From: an uncultured Prevotella sp.
GTDB lineage: Bacteria > Bacteroidota > Bacteroidia > Bacteroidales > Bacteroidaceae
Assembly: GCA_900768785.1 (NCBI GenBank)
Contig: CAAGEG010000037.1
Coordinates: 1-9,790, forward strand
Length of the DNA stretch: 9,790 nucleotides
Direction: 5' to 3'
The position numbers and the translations under genes were made by a program. A model generated the notes under the pieces. The model was not told the DNA's origin and did not search any database. It saw only the letters and a program-made list of their open reading frames with translations. Shown here one piece after another: positions 1 through 6,764 of the stretch (the stretch's first letter is position 1; each line of letters begins with the position of its first letter).

Positions 1-34
1 ATTTAAAGGTGTAAAACCCATAGTTCCTATTCTC

Positions 35-163
35 TAAGTATAGTGTTTACGACTCGTAAGTATAGTGTTTACGATGCGTAAGTATAGTGTTTACGACCCG
101 TAAGTATGGTGTTTACGACTCGTAAGTATGGTGTTTACGATGCGTAAGTATAGTGTTAATATG
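35..163. repeat. Tandem array of 22-bp repeats, five to six copies
   Basis: Units start at about 33, 55, 77, 99, 121 and 143. Each has the 19-base core CGTAAGTATRGTGTTTACG followed by a 3-base linker. The linkers are ACT, ATG, ACC, ACT and ATG. The first copy lacks the opening CG, and the sixth degenerates after about 158 (GTGTTAATATGCGAAAG), so both array ends appear to lie inside the window. The core ends are inverted (CGTAA...TTACG), and each junction also forms a short palindrome such as TTACGACTCGTAA. The R position is A in copies 1-3 and 6 and G in copies 4-5. The 22-bp period is close to two helical turns, so bound proteins would lie on one face; that is inference. The array lies about 50 bp upstream of the expected -33 region of the protease promoter. 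It could also serve a leftward gene outside the window. Function unknown. Confidence 0.93.
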
Positions 164-236
164 CGAAAGACCATAATTATTGAAATTTTTTACCGATATA
201 TGTCTTTATAATGTAAACATTTTCAAATTAAATACA

Positions 237-244
237 TATATTTG
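237..244 (+). promoter_or_regulatory. Candidate -7 element of the protease promoter
   Basis: TATATTTG matches the Bacteroidetes -7 consensus TAnnTTTG exactly and is followed by C, as is common. No good TTTG is found 19-21 bp upstream, so the -33 element is weak or absent and the promoter may need an activator. Transcription would begin near 250, which gives a leader of about 110 nt before the protease and about 15 nt before the small ORF at 266. The surrounding sequence is very AT-rich, which raises the chance of a fortuitous match. Confidence 0.5.
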
Positions 245-265
245 CAATACATTAAGATATTAAAT

Positions 266-358
266 ATGAGAATTTTAAATAGCCGAAATGAACATGTAAT
301 CATAATTACTTTCTGTTTATTAGGGCTTCTGTTAAATGACTTTTTAAATGTATGTTGA
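266..358 (+). CDS. Possible 30-codon leader ORF upstream of the protease
   Basis: An ATG just downstream of the candidate promoter opens a 30-codon frame that ends with TGA at 356-358, one base before the protease ATG at 360 (TGATATG). The predicted peptide has a polar, charged start (MRILNSRNEH), a hydrophobic stretch (VIIITFCLLGLLL) and a C-terminal Cys. It could be a small membrane peptide or a leader that couples translation to the protease. I do not recognise it. An open frame this short can arise by chance in AT-rich DNA, and no ribosome binding site is evident, so only its position and composition support it. Confidence 0.3.
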   Translation: MRILNSRNEHVIIITFCLLGLLLNDFLNVC

Positions 359-359
359 T

Positions 360-2711
360 ATGAAAAGATTAGTTTTTCTGCTAGTGATAATGACATTTGT
401 CGTTTGTAACATCAAAGCAAAAGAGATAACAAAACAGCAAGCCCGAGACAACGCAATGGCATTTCTCTGCAAAAGTTCGCCACAAAGCATGCGCAAGGCA
501 AGGTCTTCAGCGAGCCTTACAGACGTAAATATTAACGTAAAAAACCTTTTTGCCTTCAACATAGAAGGCGGCGGATATGTTATTACCTCAGGAGATGACC
601 GCATACAACCCGTGCTTGGATATGCCGAAACAGGCATTTTAGATCTTGAAAACATGCCGGTCAACATGCGCCAATGGCTTGACTCTTATAGCCAAGCCAT
701 ATCTCGGCTTCGCAAACAAGCTGAAACGGCAGGTACGGAAACGGCAAATGCTACCTCCGGAGCATATAAAGAGCGACAGGCAATAGACTATCTGATACAT
801 GACAGATGGGGACAAGGCTTTCCTTACAATAACTCTTGCCCTAAGTATAACGGGCGCAAGGCGGTAACAGGATGCACCTCTACGGCAATGGCAATGGTGA
901 TGCACTATTACAAATGGCCGCAAGGCAACTGCAAACCAATACCCGGATATACGTCAAGCACTCAGCAATTTGATTTTGAAGCCACTCTTGAAGACTTGCC
1001 GGCTGTGACTTTTGACTGGGAAAACATGCTGAATGAATATGGATATGTTGATGCAAATGAGCAAAACATAGAATCTGTGGCACAACTGATGCGCTATTGC
1101 GGACAGGCAATCAACTCCGTTTATGCCGACGAAGTCACTACTGCCGGTTTTATGTCTGCCGCTTACGCCATGAAAAAATACTTCGGATATGACAAAAGAT
1201 CCTATCATGCCGCACGTAACAACTATAGTAACGAAGAGTGGGAAGACCTTATCTATAGCGAAATAGCAGCCGGACACCCCGTAATCTTTGGCGCGGCAGC
1301 CGGAGGACAGGCAATTGGACACGAATTTATTATTGATGGCTACAACGGAGAAGGCATGTTTCATGCCAATTGGGGCTGGGATGGTACAGCCAACGGCTAT
1401 TTTGTCTTGTCGTTGCTTGACTATTTGAAAGATTATCCCTCGTATGTTCCTGAATATTTCAACGTTTGGCAGCAGGCGGAAATAGGCTTGTTCCCGGATG
1501 AGACAACGGCAGATGAACCTATCAGAGAAGACCTCTTCTTTTTCTCAACCCGCTTGTGGGAAGACAAAGGTTGTATCGTTTTTGAAGGTGTTGCGTCTTT
1601 TGAAGAATATAAAAACTTAACGTTGCAGTTCGCACTTGGCACAGTAGAAGCTGACGGAAGTCTCAATCCCATATTGACATCACAAGAGTATAACATTTCA
1701 AATACCGATGAAGAGTTCGGTTCCTATGCCGTTAAGCTGGACAAAACCAAGCTTCCTGAAGGCGAAACAAGGCTCGTTCCGATGGTAAAAAGAGTAGCTC
1801 CCGATGTGACGGAATGGCAACAACTCGGCACAGGCAGGGACGCTGTGGTATGCAACAAGGCAGGTGACGACCTGCAATTCAAGGTGTTGCCCGAAGTAAA
1901 CCTTATAAGAACGGGCGACATAAGAGTCACTTGGGGAGTAGCAGAACCGCTGAATACATGCGAATTGACAATGGATTTCAAGAACAACGGCGACGATTAT
2001 AACAACACAGTATATGCTTTTGTCTATAACATCGGCAACGCAACAATAGACAACGTGGCAGATTTGCCCGAGCCGAAAACGTATTTACTCGGTCTGAACG
2101 TCAAGCCGGGAGAAATAGGAAGCATAGCTTTCCCCATAGAACCAAAGGAAAAATGCAACTATCTTATAGAGATATACACCGAAGGAGAGTTTAAACTTAT
2201 ATCAAAAGAGATGTTTTCAGTTGACAAAGACCCTGAATTCTATGATTTTAGTGTAGAGCCATTCTACGTTGAATATGAAGAAGACGGAAGTATATACGTT
2301 GCAACCAGATTGCAAAGCAACGATACACGCGACTACAAGTGCTCTTATTCATACCTTGATGACCCTTATTTCAAGGATATAGTGATGTTTTCAAACGTTC
2401 CGGGATATGAAGAAATTATATTAAATGCTAATATTTATGCCGGTTTGGATGATTATGAAACATATTATTTTACCGATTACGACGTGAATACTGATATCAT
2501 CTTGAACTACTATCAATATCTCGGCAACGAAAACAAACAGTTGATAGGCACGGTAACAATACCGACGAAAGACCCCGACGGCATAGTTGAGATAAAGAAT
2601 GATGATGCCGACGGCAGGGAAACATGGACAACACTCGGCGGAATGACCATCAACAAGCCTCTGAGAAAGGGTATTTACATAAAGAACAAGAAGAAAATAG
2701 TGGTTAAATAA
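360..2711 (+). CDS. Secreted C10 (streptopain/interpain-type) cysteine protease
   Basis: Predicted exported cysteine protease of 783 residues. The ATG at 360 is preferred over an in-frame ATG at 348 because it gives a standard signal peptide: MKR, then a hydrophobic core, with cleavage likely after Ala20. Residues about 22-125 resemble the Spi/SpeB inhibitory propeptide (AFNIEGGGYVITSGDDR). The peptidase domain covers about 140-380. Catalytic Cys172 lies in TGCTSTAMAMVMHYYKWP, His321 in GHEFIIDGY, and Asn337-Trp338 in HANWGWDG, which are the expected C10 residues. Residues about 385-757 form a long C-terminal region I cannot assign, probably beta-rich. The last 26 residues (GIYIKNKKKIVVK end) resemble the short C-terminal tails of secreted Bacteroidetes proteins. 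The family degrades host proteins such as complement or hemoglobin, and interpain A of Prevotella intermedia is the closest named relative I recall. It appears monocistronic, between its own promoter and a hairpin. Confidence 0.93.
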   Translation: MKRLVFLLVIMTFVVCNIKAKEITKQQARDNAMAFLCKSSPQSMRKARSSASLTDVNINVKNLFAFNIEGGGYVITSGDDRIQPVLGYAETGILDLENMPVNMRQWLDSYSQAISRLRKQAETAGTETANATSGAYKERQAIDYLIHDRWGQGFPYNNSCPKYNGRKAVTGCTSTAMAMVMHYYKWPQGNCKPIPGYTSSTQQFDFEATLEDLPAVTFDWENMLNEYGYVDANEQNIESVAQLMRYCGQAINSVYADEVTTAGFMSAAYAMKKYFGYDKRSYHAARNNYSNEEWEDLIYSEIAAGHPVIFGAAAGGQAIGHEFIIDGYNGEGMFHANWGWDGTANGYFVLSLLDYLKDYPSYVPEYFNVWQQAEIGLFPDETTADEPIREDLFFFSTRLWEDKGCIVFEGVASFEEYKNLTLQFALGTVEADGSLNPILTSQEYNISNTDEEFGSYAVKLDKTKLPEGETRLVPMVKRVAPDVTEWQQLGTGRDAVVCNKAGDDLQFKVLPEVNLIRTGDIRVTWGVAEPLNTCELTMDFKNNGDDYNNTVYAFVYNIGNATIDNVADLPEPKTYLLGLNVKPGEIGSIAFPIEPKEKCNYLIEIYTEGEFKLISKEMFSVDKDPEFYDFSVEPFYVEYEEDGSIYVATRLQSNDTRDYKCSYSYLDDPYFKDIVMFSNVPGYEEIILNANIYAGLDDYETYYFTDYDVNTDIILNYYQYLGNENKQLIGTVTIPTKDPDGIVEIKNDDADGRETWTTLGGMTINKPLRKGIYIKNKKKIVVK

Positions 2712-2726
2712 AGCCTAAATTCAAGT

Positions 2727-2780
2727 TTAAAGTTTTATGTCTCCTATGCGTAGAGTGCATTAGGAGACATAAAGTTTTAA
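2727..2780 (+). terminator. Strong hairpin after the protease gene
   Basis: The arms TTTATGTCTCCT (2734-2745) and AGGAGACATAAA (2762-2773) pair perfectly. Pairing extends outward to about 19 bp (2727-2745 with 2762-2780), including two G-U pairs. Within the loop, ATGC and GCAT can pair past a bulged T. The right arm ends in AGTTTTAA rather than a long T-run, so it is a good hairpin with a modest U-tract. It separates the protease from the exporter promoter that begins 9 bp later. Confidence 0.75.
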
Positions 2781-2788
2781 TAGTAAAA

Positions 2789-2820
2789 TTTGTTCTTTCC
2801 ATTAAAAATTCGCACCTTTG
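2789..2820 (+). promoter_or_regulatory. Bacteroidetes-type promoter for the LysE-family exporter
   Basis: TTTG at 2789-2792 is separated by exactly 20 bp from CACCTTTG at 2813-2820. That fits the Bacteroidetes primary sigma layout (TTTG, 19-21 bp, TAnnTTTG) with one mismatch in the -7 element. The predicted start of transcription is about 2824-2828, at most a few bases before the ATG at 2829, so the message would be leaderless or nearly so. Confidence 0.7.
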
Positions 2821-2828
2821 CAAATGAT

Positions 2829-3500
2829 ATGCCATTTACATTTCAATTAGATATACTTAATCTTATACTGAAAGGAATCCTAATAGGTATAATTGCATCA
2901 GCTCCAATGGGGCCTGTCGGGGTGCTTTGTATTCAGCGCACGCTCAACAAAGGACGTTGGTATGGGTTCGTAACAGGCATAGGTGCAGCCGTTAGTGACC
3001 TTATTTATGCTATGATAACAGGACTCGGCATGACGCTAATCATGGATTTGGTTACCAACGGACAAAATCGTTTCTTCCTGCAAATCATGGGTAGCATAAT
3101 GTTAATGGCTTTCGGAGTGTATTGCTATCGCTCTGATCCTACTAAAAAGATACATGCTACGAGCAACAAAAAAGGAACTTTGATACACAATGGCATTACA
3201 GCGTTTCTCGTAACTTTCTCAAATCCGCTTATCATATTCCTTTTTATGGCATCGTTTGCGCAGTTTGCCTTCGTTATACCTCCAAGCCCGCTAAGCATAG
3301 GTATAGGATATCTTAGCATTGTTTGTGGGGCTTTGTTGTGGTGGTTCGGCTTAACGTGGCTCATAGATAAGGTACGCAACAAGTTTGACAACAATAGTAT
3401 TGTCATCATAAACAGAATTATAGGCAGTTTGGTGATAATATTTTCTGTTATTGTGCTTGTCGGTACAATATTTAATCTTTATACATTTGGCGTTTATTGA
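2829..3500 (+). CDS. LysE/RhtB-family small-molecule exporter
   Basis: Integral inner-membrane protein of 223 residues, predicted to export amino acids or related small metabolites; the substrate cannot be read from the sequence. About six hydrophobic segments are visible, near residues 9-33, 45-70, 82-99, 121-147, 155-179 and 192-216. Family motifs are SAPMGPVGVLC (24-34, ending the first segment) and TFSNPLIIF (129-137, a conserved NP in the fourth segment). The start at 2829 is chosen because the protein then begins directly with the first membrane segment. The longer frame from a TTG at 2790 would overlap the promoter's -33 element. The next gene starts 76 bp downstream with no terminator between them, so cotranscription with the DUF4924-rfbD-prfC block is possible. 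Confidence 0.88.
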   Translation: MPFTFQLDILNLILKGILIGIIASAPMGPVGVLCIQRTLNKGRWYGFVTGIGAAVSDLIYAMITGLGMTLIMDLVTNGQNRFFLQIMGSIMLMAFGVYCYRSDPTKKIHATSNKKGTLIHNGITAFLVTFSNPLIIFLFMASFAQFAFVIPPSPLSIGIGYLSIVCGALLWWFGLTWLIDKVRNKFDNNSIVIINRIIGSLVIIFSVIVLVGTIFNLYTFGVY

Positions 3501-3576
3501 CAGTTGTTGATAATCAAAGATGTGTGTGTTAAAGATTTAAATAACTAATTAATCATAGATAAAGACCGTTGTAAAT

Positions 3577-4119
3577 ATGTATATATCACAGCAATTAAGA
3601 AAGAAAAACATAGCCGAATATCTGCTTTATATGTGGCAGATAGAAGATATAATAAGAGCTTACGGCTGCAATCTAAGCCGAATAAGACGCGAATATATAG
3701 ACAAATTCGACTGTGACGACGATAGTAAGGAGGACATGGCAGACTGGTATGGCAGCTTGGTTAACATGATGAACCAAGAAGGATGCCGCGAAAAGGGACA
3801 CTTACAAATAAATAAAATTGTGATGCAACAGCTTTCAGAACTCAACAGCCTGTTGTTGTCAAGTCCCAAATTCCCGTTTTACAATAGCGAATACTATAAA
3901 GTGTTGCCTTTCATTGTGGAGTTGCGCAAACGTAGCGGCGATAATAACGAGGGAGAAATAGAAACTTGTTTCAATGCTCTATATGGAACAATGATGTTAA
4001 GATTGCAGAAAAAAGCCGTTAGCCCCGAAACAGAACATGCCATAAAAGAGATTTCAACATTTATAGGCATGCTCTCAGACTATTATCACAAAGATAAAGA
4101 AGAACCCATAGAGCCATAA
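3577..4119 (+). CDS. DUF4924-family protein of unknown function
   Basis: A 180-residue soluble protein with no signal peptide and no membrane segment. The N-terminus (MYISQQLRKKNIAEYLLYMWQIEDIIRA) matches my memory of the DUF4924 family, which is essentially confined to Bacteroidetes; a profile search would settle this. The protein looks largely helical, with an acidic patch (DCDDDSKEDMADWYG, 45-59) and a charged C-terminus (HKDKEEPIEP). No catalytic motif is recognisable. It lies 48 bp upstream of rfbD and 76 bp downstream of the exporter, all on the same strand. No promoter of its own is evident in 3501-3576. The role is unknown, and association with envelope sugar synthesis or translation would rest on gene position alone. 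Confidence 0.85.
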   Translation: MYISQQLRKKNIAEYLLYMWQIEDIIRAYGCNLSRIRREYIDKFDCDDDSKEDMADWYGSLVNMMNQEGCREKGHLQINKIVMQQLSELNSLLLSSPKFPFYNSEYYKVLPFIVELRKRSGDNNEGEIETCFNALYGTMMLRLQKKAVSPETEHAIKEISTFIGMLSDYYHKDKEEPIEP

Positions 4120-4167
4120 AACTATAACACAATTAACAGTTTGAAACCTTAAATAATAAATACAGCT

Positions 4168-5019
4168 ATGAATATACTTATAACAGGATGTAACGGGCAA
4201 CTTGGTAACGAGATACAACTGCTTGAAAAGCAATATCCGCAGCACAAGTTTTTTAATACAGATGTAGAAGAACTTGATATTACAAACCAACTCGCCGTGT
4301 TTGATTATATAGGAAGACACGAGATAAATGGTATAATTAACTGTGCTGCATATACGGCTGTTGACAAGGCGGAAAGCAATCAACAACTATGTACTGCCCT
4401 GAATACGGAAGCTCCGGCATATCTTGCAGCTGCAATAGATAAAAGAGAAGGCTGGATAATACATATTTCTACAGATTATATCTTTAACGGAACGAAACAC
4501 AAACCGTATGTCGAGACCGACACACCATGTCCTGAAAGTGTCTATGGTAGCACGAAACTTGCAGGAGAACTCGGTGTTAGCAAATTCTGCAAAAAGGCTC
4601 TCATCATAAGAACAGCATGGTTGTATTCTGCTTTTGGCAATAATTTTGTCAAGACCATGATAAAACTCGGGCAGGAACGTGACAGTTTAGGAGTGGTATT
4701 CGACCAAATAGGCACTCCCACTTATGCACGTGACTTGGCAAAAACAATATTCGCAATTGTAGAAAAAGGAATAGTTGCCGGTGTCTATCATTTCTCTAAT
4801 GAAGGCGTATGCAGCTGGTATGATTTTACAAAAGCCATACATCGAATGTCAAATATAGATACTTGCAATGTCTGTCCAATACACACAGAAGAGTATCCCA
4901 CGCCAGCAGCAAGACCGGCATATAGTGTTTTGGACAAAACAAAGATAAAACAGACTTACGGAATATCTATTCCACATTGGGAAGACAGTCTGGCTGAATG
5001 TGTGAAACGATTGAAATAA
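4168..5019 (+). CDS. rfbD: dTDP-4-dehydrorhamnose reductase
   Basis: Cytoplasmic NAD(P)H-dependent reductase that carries out the last step of dTDP-L-rhamnose synthesis, converting dTDP-4-dehydro-L-rhamnose to dTDP-L-rhamnose for surface polysaccharides. At 283 residues it has full family length. The Rossmann dinucleotide motif is GCNGQLG (7-13). The short-chain dehydrogenase residues are Thr102 in STDYIFNG, with Tyr126 and Lys130 in YGSTKLAGE. RTAWLY (148-153) and the C-terminal ARPAYSVLD are also typical. The other rhamnose genes (rfbA, rfbB, rfbC) are not in this window. It sits between the DUF4924 gene and prfC with gaps of 48 and 58 bp, so it is likely part of one transcript. The alternative symbol is rmlD. 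Confidence 0.95.
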   Translation: MNILITGCNGQLGNEIQLLEKQYPQHKFFNTDVEELDITNQLAVFDYIGRHEINGIINCAAYTAVDKAESNQQLCTALNTEAPAYLAAAIDKREGWIIHISTDYIFNGTKHKPYVETDTPCPESVYGSTKLAGELGVSKFCKKALIIRTAWLYSAFGNNFVKTMIKLGQERDSLGVVFDQIGTPTYARDLAKTIFAIVEKGIVAGVYHFSNEGVCSWYDFTKAIHRMSNIDTCNVCPIHTEEYPTPAARPAYSVLDKTKIKQTYGISIPHWEDSLAECVKRLK

Positions 5020-5077
5020 TATAGCAATCGCACAGATATCGTGATTTTAAACATAAAGAAAAGCAACTAAAAACAAT

Positions 5078-6646
5078 ATGAATAACGAGATAGAAAGAAG
5101 ACGAACTTTTGCTATCATATCGCATCCGGATGCCGGAAAAACAACGTTGACAGAGAAATTCCTGCTCTTTGGCGGTCAGATACAAGTGGCAGGGGCTGTT
5201 AAAAGCAATAAGATAAGAAAGACAGCAACGTCTGACTGGATGGACATAGAGAAGCAACGCGGTATCTCTGTTTCTACTTCTGTCATGGAATTTGACTACG
5301 AGGGATATAAAGTTAACATATTAGACACTCCGGGACACCAAGATTTTGCAGAAGATACATATCGTACGCTCACGGCTGTTGACTCTGCCATAATCGTTGT
5401 TGACGGAGCTAAGGGTGTGGAAGCGCAGACTCGCAAACTTATGAACGTTTGTAGAATGAGAAATACACCCGTTATAATATTCATAAACAAGATGGACCGT
5501 GAGGGGCGTGACCCTTTTGACCTTCTTGACGAGCTGGAACAGGAATTGGAAATACATGTCAGACCTTTGTCATGGCCTATAAATCAAGGTGCCAAGTTTA
5601 AAGGTGTGTATAATATCTATGAGAATAAGCTTGACCTTTTCACTCCCGACAAACAGAGAGTAACAGAGAAAGTGGAGGTAGATATCAATAGTGAAGAGCT
5701 GGATAGGCGTATTGGCGATATGGATGCAGCCAAGTTGCGCGACGATCTTGAGCTTGTTGAAGGTGTTTATCCCGAGTTTAAAGTTGAAGGATATCGTAGT
5801 GCGGAGGTAGCACCGGTGTTTTTTGGAAGTGCTCTTAACAACTTTGGTGTGCAAGAACTGCTGAATTGTTTCGTAGAAATAGCACCAAGTCCGAAGCCAA
5901 CAAAAGCAGAAGAGAGAATGGTTGAGCCTGATGAACCCAAATTTACAGGCTTTATCTTTAAGATAACCGCAAATATCGACCCCAATCATCGCTCCTGTAT
6001 TGCCTTTTGTAAGGTTTGTAGCGGTAAGTTTGAGCGTAATAAGCCCTACTTACATGTGAGACAAGGCAAGACATTACGCTTCTCTTCGCCCACTCAGTTT
6101 ATGGCTCAGCGCAAGAGTACTATTGATGAAGCATGGGCAGGAGATATAGTTGGCTTGCCTGATAACGGCACTTTTAAGATAGGAGACACGTTAACTGATG
6201 GTGAACAGTTACATTTTAAAGGGTTGCCATCCTTCTCTCCGGAGATGTTTAAGTATATAGAAAACGATGATCCGATGAAGAGTAAGCAGTTGAATAAAGG
6301 CATTGACCAATTGATGGATGAGGGAGTTGCACAGATGTTTGTCAATCAATTTAACGGCAGAAAGATTATTGGCACAGTAGGACAACTGCAGTTTGAAGTG
6401 ATACAATATCGTTTGGAGAATGAATATAATGCCAAATGCCGTTGGGAACCGGTGCATCTGTATAAAGCATGTTGGATAGATTCTGATGATGCGGCAGAGC
6501 TTGAAGCTTTCAAAAAACGTAAATACCAATATATGGCAAAGGACAAAGAAGGTAGAGATGTGTTTCTTGCCGACTCCGGATACGTATTACAAATGGCACA
6601 AGAAGACTTCAAGAAGATAAGATTTCATTTCACGAGCGAGTTTTAA
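5078..6646 (+). CDS. prfC: Peptide chain release factor 3 (RF3)
   Basis: Translational GTPase that removes RF1 and RF2 from the ribosome after peptide release. At 522 residues it has full length. The GTP-binding motifs are complete: G1 SHPDAGKTT (15-23), a G2-region Thr/Ser segment after RGIS (61-64), G3 DTPGH (83-87), G4 NKMD (137-140) and G5 GSAL (250-253). The HPDAGKTT form of G1 and the SDWMDIEKQRGISV stretch (52-65) are characteristic of RF3 and separate it from EF-G and LepA. Domain II follows around 285-380. The C-terminal domain contains GTVGQLQFEV (432-441). It is the last gene before the convergent terminator, and 58 bp separate it from rfbD with no promoter seen. Confidence 0.97.
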   Translation: MNNEIERRRTFAIISHPDAGKTTLTEKFLLFGGQIQVAGAVKSNKIRKTATSDWMDIEKQRGISVSTSVMEFDYEGYKVNILDTPGHQDFAEDTYRTLTAVDSAIIVVDGAKGVEAQTRKLMNVCRMRNTPVIIFINKMDREGRDPFDLLDELEQELEIHVRPLSWPINQGAKFKGVYNIYENKLDLFTPDKQRVTEKVEVDINSEELDRRIGDMDAAKLRDDLELVEGVYPEFKVEGYRSAEVAPVFFGSALNNFGVQELLNCFVEIAPSPKPTKAEERMVEPDEPKFTGFIFKITANIDPNHRSCIAFCKVCSGKFERNKPYLHVRQGKTLRFSSPTQFMAQRKSTIDEAWAGDIVGLPDNGTFKIGDTLTDGEQLHFKGLPSFSPEMFKYIENDDPMKSKQLNKGIDQLMDEGVAQMFVNQFNGRKIIGTVGQLQFEVIQYRLENEYNAKCRWEPVHLYKACWIDSDDAAELEAFKKRKYQYMAKDKEGRDVFLADSGYVLQMAQEDFKKIRFHFTSEF

Positions 6647-6692
6647 GCTTATAAACCCAACTCGGTCACAACACATACATATTTATATTATT

Positions 6693-6735
6693 AATGTATT
6701 GAATAACAACGAAAGCTATTCAATACATTTTTTTT
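6693..6735 (+). terminator. Intrinsic terminator after prfC, in the convergent gap
   Basis: The arms AATGTATTGAATA (6693-6705) and TATTCAATACATT (6717-6729) form a perfect 13-bp stem with an 11-base loop. Eight Ts (6728-6735) follow, as expected for Rho-independent termination of plus-strand transcription. On the minus strand the hairpin is followed only by mixed AT sequence, so it should serve fmt less well. It is the only structure seen in the 118-bp gap between the two convergent transcripts. Confidence 0.9.
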
Positions 6736-6764
6736 AATATGTAGATTTCAGATAATCAGAGCTT

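Noticed and set aside
35..163. CRISPR array
   Set aside because: The units follow each other with only three bases between cores. There are no unique spacers of CRISPR length and no cas genes nearby.
35..163. Plasmid iteron origin
   Set aside because: The repeat spacing fits iterons, but no replication initiator gene is present and the neighbouring genes are chromosomal housekeeping genes.
348..359. Protease start at the upstream ATG (348)
   Set aside because: It adds MYVD before an otherwise standard MKR signal peptide. The ATG at 360 gives the better signal sequence.
954..1364. 136-codon minus-strand ORF inside the protease gene
   Set aside because: It lies fully antisense to a well-supported gene, and its translation is Cys- and Val-rich with no recognisable domain, as expected of a shadow frame.
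2790..2828. TTG start for the exporter
   Set aside because: It overlaps the -33 promoter element and adds 13 residues with no family support. The ATG at 2829 leads straight into the first membrane segment.
3501..3576. Separate promoter or terminator between the exporter and the DUF4924 gene
   Set aside because: No TAnnTTTG element with a suitable upstream TTTG and no hairpin was found in this AT-rich gap.
5570..5989. 139-codon minus-strand ORF inside prfC
   Set aside because: It is antisense to conserved RF3 sequence and has no recognisable motif or promoter; it is a shadow of the real frame.
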